From Pedosphaera sp. (GTDB lineage: Bacteria > Verrucomicrobiota > Verrucomicrobiia > Limisphaerales > UBA9464): 8,940 nt of DNA. A model generated the notes under the pieces. The model saw nothing but the letters and a program-made list of their open reading frames with translations. It was not told the DNA's origin and made no database searches. Position numbers and translations under genes: made by a program. The stretch is from the NCBI GenBank assembly GCA_009695405.1, contig SIAZ01000154.1, positions 1-8,940 of the forward strand. The letters run 5' to 3'. Positions 8,061 to 8,940 of this stretch are shown here, one piece after another (within the stretch, counting starts at the first letter, position 1; each line of letters opens with the position of its first letter).

Positions 8061-8070
8061 TGAAATTTCA
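8061..8070. promoter_or_regulatory. Palindrome TGAAATTTCA, possible operator
   Basis: A perfect 10-bp palindrome sits in an AT-rich patch with a second AAATTT four bases before it (8053-8058), about 106-115 bp upstream of the Rpn-like start. The position suits a promoter-proximal operator. The composition is AT-rich, so a chance occurrence is not unlikely. Confidence 0.2.
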
Positions 8071-8232
8071 CGCCAAGGCTGCATGAGACTATGAGATTGA
8101 GTGAATGAGAATGGGGATCACTCTCCGAGGCTTTGAGTTCTCGCCTTTGAATGATCCTGCCGCTTGCGATGCACCCAACATATCCGATCCGTTCTCCATT
8201 GAGTCCAGAAGAACACGTAAGGAGCAGAGTCC

Positions 8233-8253
8233 GTGCATTCACGAGTTGACGGT
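8233..8253 (+). repeat. Terminal inverted repeat of right insertion sequence
   Basis: The + strand reads GTGCATTCAC, G, AGTTG, A, CGGT and is the inverted partner (19 of 21 identical) of 161-181. It lies 5 bp beyond the stop codon of the ISKra4-like transposase, the usual place for a right end. Host-type sequence (the leader of the Rpn-like gene) begins immediately outside it. Confidence 0.75.
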
Positions 8254-8258
8254 AAGGA

Positions 8259-8940
8259 TCAGTTCCAGAGGAGGTGATCATCCTTGTTTTTGACCAAGAC
8301 GCAGAGTTGAAGGAGATGGGTAAGGCCGGGGCGGGTCCAGAACTGACCACAGCCCCGGAGACGGCGCTGAAACTGTTTATCCAAGGACTCCACCGCCCCG
8401 CTGCCCATCGGGTCTCCAGCCTTCTTCATTCTGCGGAAGTGGAGGTGGTCCTCATGATCTTTAAAGTAGCTGACTTCGCGAGTGATGGCTGCTTGATCCT
8501 GGGTGCTTCTCGAAGTGGGTGTGGCTGGGTTCAGCAGTTCCTCCAGTTTCTTGATCACGCGGGCTTCGTGGCCGTGTCGGAGTTGGTGCAGCGTTGCTTT
8601 CAACCAAGCCTTGGCGGCTTCGGTTCCAACTCCGTGCAACGCCTCGGCGACCACCTGAAGGTGCTCTTGGTCGTGATGAAAATCTAGGGTCTTCACCGCG
8701 CTCTGGAAGCGGTCCTGGGCCAAGGACCAGAGCCAGACCGCGTCGTCCATCACTAAGTAGACCACTTCAGCACTACCCATCCCGCGACGCCGGGACTCGG
8801 CCAGCACGGCTGCGCCGAAGTCCAGAGGTGAGGTTTCCGGCGTCGTCGCCACCGCGTACTTCTCCAGCAGCAGACCGCGGCCCTTGGCATTCTCCACCCG
8901 TTGCTCCAAGCGGTAGATGACGGCCGACTTGATCTCTCGC
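8259..8940 (-). CDS. ISKra4-like family transposase, C-terminal part (runs off window)
   Basis: The frame is open to the window edge, with 226 residues visible. The TTG at 8909-8907 is only an internal leucine, since REIKSAVIYR precedes it in frame as in full-length relatives. Family-type features, in order, are the start segment EIKSAVIYRLEQR; the catalytic-region motif VMDDAVWLWSLA (about 63-74, matching the usual 'GDGAxWIWNLA'); DFHHDQEHLQVVAEALHG (about 86-103, matching 'DfYHaxEHL'); and PMGSGAVESLDKQF (about 177-190, carrying the likely catalytic Glu). The final RRLRGCGQFWTR...LLQL matches the family C-terminus. The stop TGA at 8261-8259 lies just inside the terminal repeat. The protein catalyses cut or copy movement of the element. 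Whether the N-terminal half is intact cannot be seen. Confidence 0.85.
   Translation of the reverse strand, partial: REIKSAVIYRLEQRVENAKGRGLLLEKYAVATTPETSPLDFGAAVLAESRRRGMGSAEVVYLVMDDAVWLWSLAQDRFQSAVKTLDFHHDQEHLQVVAEALHGVGTEAAKAWLKATLHQLRHGHEARVIKKLEELLNPATPTSRSTQDQAAITREVSYFKDHEDHLHFRRMKKAGDPMGSGAVESLDKQFQRRLRGCGQFWTRPGLTHLLQLCVLVKNKDDHLLWN

Larger units (their letters stand above)
7956..8232. other. Non-coding 277-bp leader between right IS and Rpn-like gene
   Basis: No supportable gene was found here. The open frames that cross it are antisense or out-of-frame extensions of the neighbouring genes. It should carry the promoter of the Rpn-like gene. A TTGGCG (minus strand, 8076-8071) could be a -35 box, but nothing 17 bp downstream resembles a good -10 box. 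Symmetric elements are listed separately at 8008-8024 and 8061-8070. The stretch 8083-8110 has three ATGAGA words, which look like simple-sequence drift. Confidence 0.4.
8233..8940 (-). mobile_element. ISKra4-like insertion sequence, 3' end
   Basis: The element runs from the terminal repeat at 8233-8253 past the right window edge and includes the C-terminal 226 residues of its transposase. Its coding strand and reading direction are the same as those of the left element, so the two could be direct copies of one insertion sequence. The family assignment rests on the transposase motifs. Confidence 0.7.

Noticed and set aside
8083..8110. Three ATGAGA words suggesting a tandem repeat
   Set aside because: The spacing is uneven (8 and 14 bases) and the units are too short and few for a repeat array or CRISPR.
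7766..8350. 194-residue minus-strand frame spanning the Rpn start, the leader and the right IS boundary
   Set aside because: It overlaps both the Rpn-like gene and the transposase in another frame and crosses an insertion boundary, so it cannot be one conserved gene.
8274..8920. + strand frames opposite the transposase
   Set aside because: They are antisense to a clear ISKra4-like transposase.

Overview
The window looks like a piece of a Verrucomicrobiota (less likely Planctomycetota) chromosome. The main argument is an adjacent pair of genes typical of these phyla: a DUF1549/DUF1553 protein with a planctomycete-type cytochrome c head, and a DUF1501 protein. A secreted LamG-type protein lies beside them. 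All recognisable genes are on the minus strand. The sequence alone does not fix the genus, and no rRNA, tRNA or CRISPR array was seen.

Reading along the + strand: (1) positions 1-181 are one end of an insertion sequence, with the start of its transposase-like ORF (158 to beyond base 1) and a 21-bp terminal repeat at 161-181. (2) Positions 159-2012 are a secreted protein with a C-terminal LamG-like domain. It is broken twice, by an in-frame TAG at 495-497 and by the insertion sequence, which replaces its last residues. (3) Positions 2145-3605 (DUF1501) and 3624-6821 (cytochrome head, DUF1549, LamG, DUF1553) are 18 bp apart and probably one operon, with the larger gene first. (4) Positions 6987-7955 encode an Rpn-type PD-(D/E)XK nuclease with a C-terminal DUF4351-like region. 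(5) Positions 8233-8940 are the 3' end of an ISKra4-like insertion sequence, with its terminal repeat at 8233-8253 and the C-terminal part of its transposase up to the window edge.

The least expected signal is that the two repeats, 161-181 and 8233-8253, match at 19 of 21 positions in inverted orientation, with their outer tips facing each other. One marks the 5' end of a transposase unit and the other the 3' end of a unit read in the same direction. The simplest reading is two same-direction copies of one insertion sequence family bracketing about 8.05 kb of host-type genes, which has the layout of a composite transposon. Whether the block moves as a unit cannot be decided here, because both copies run off the window.

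Functionally, the DUF1549/1553 and DUF1501 pair is expected to act outside the cytoplasm. This pair is widespread in these phyla and often linked to degradation of complex polysaccharides, but its biochemistry is not established. The Rpn-like gene is a mobile-DNA-associated nuclease and fits an insertion-sequence-rich neighbourhood.
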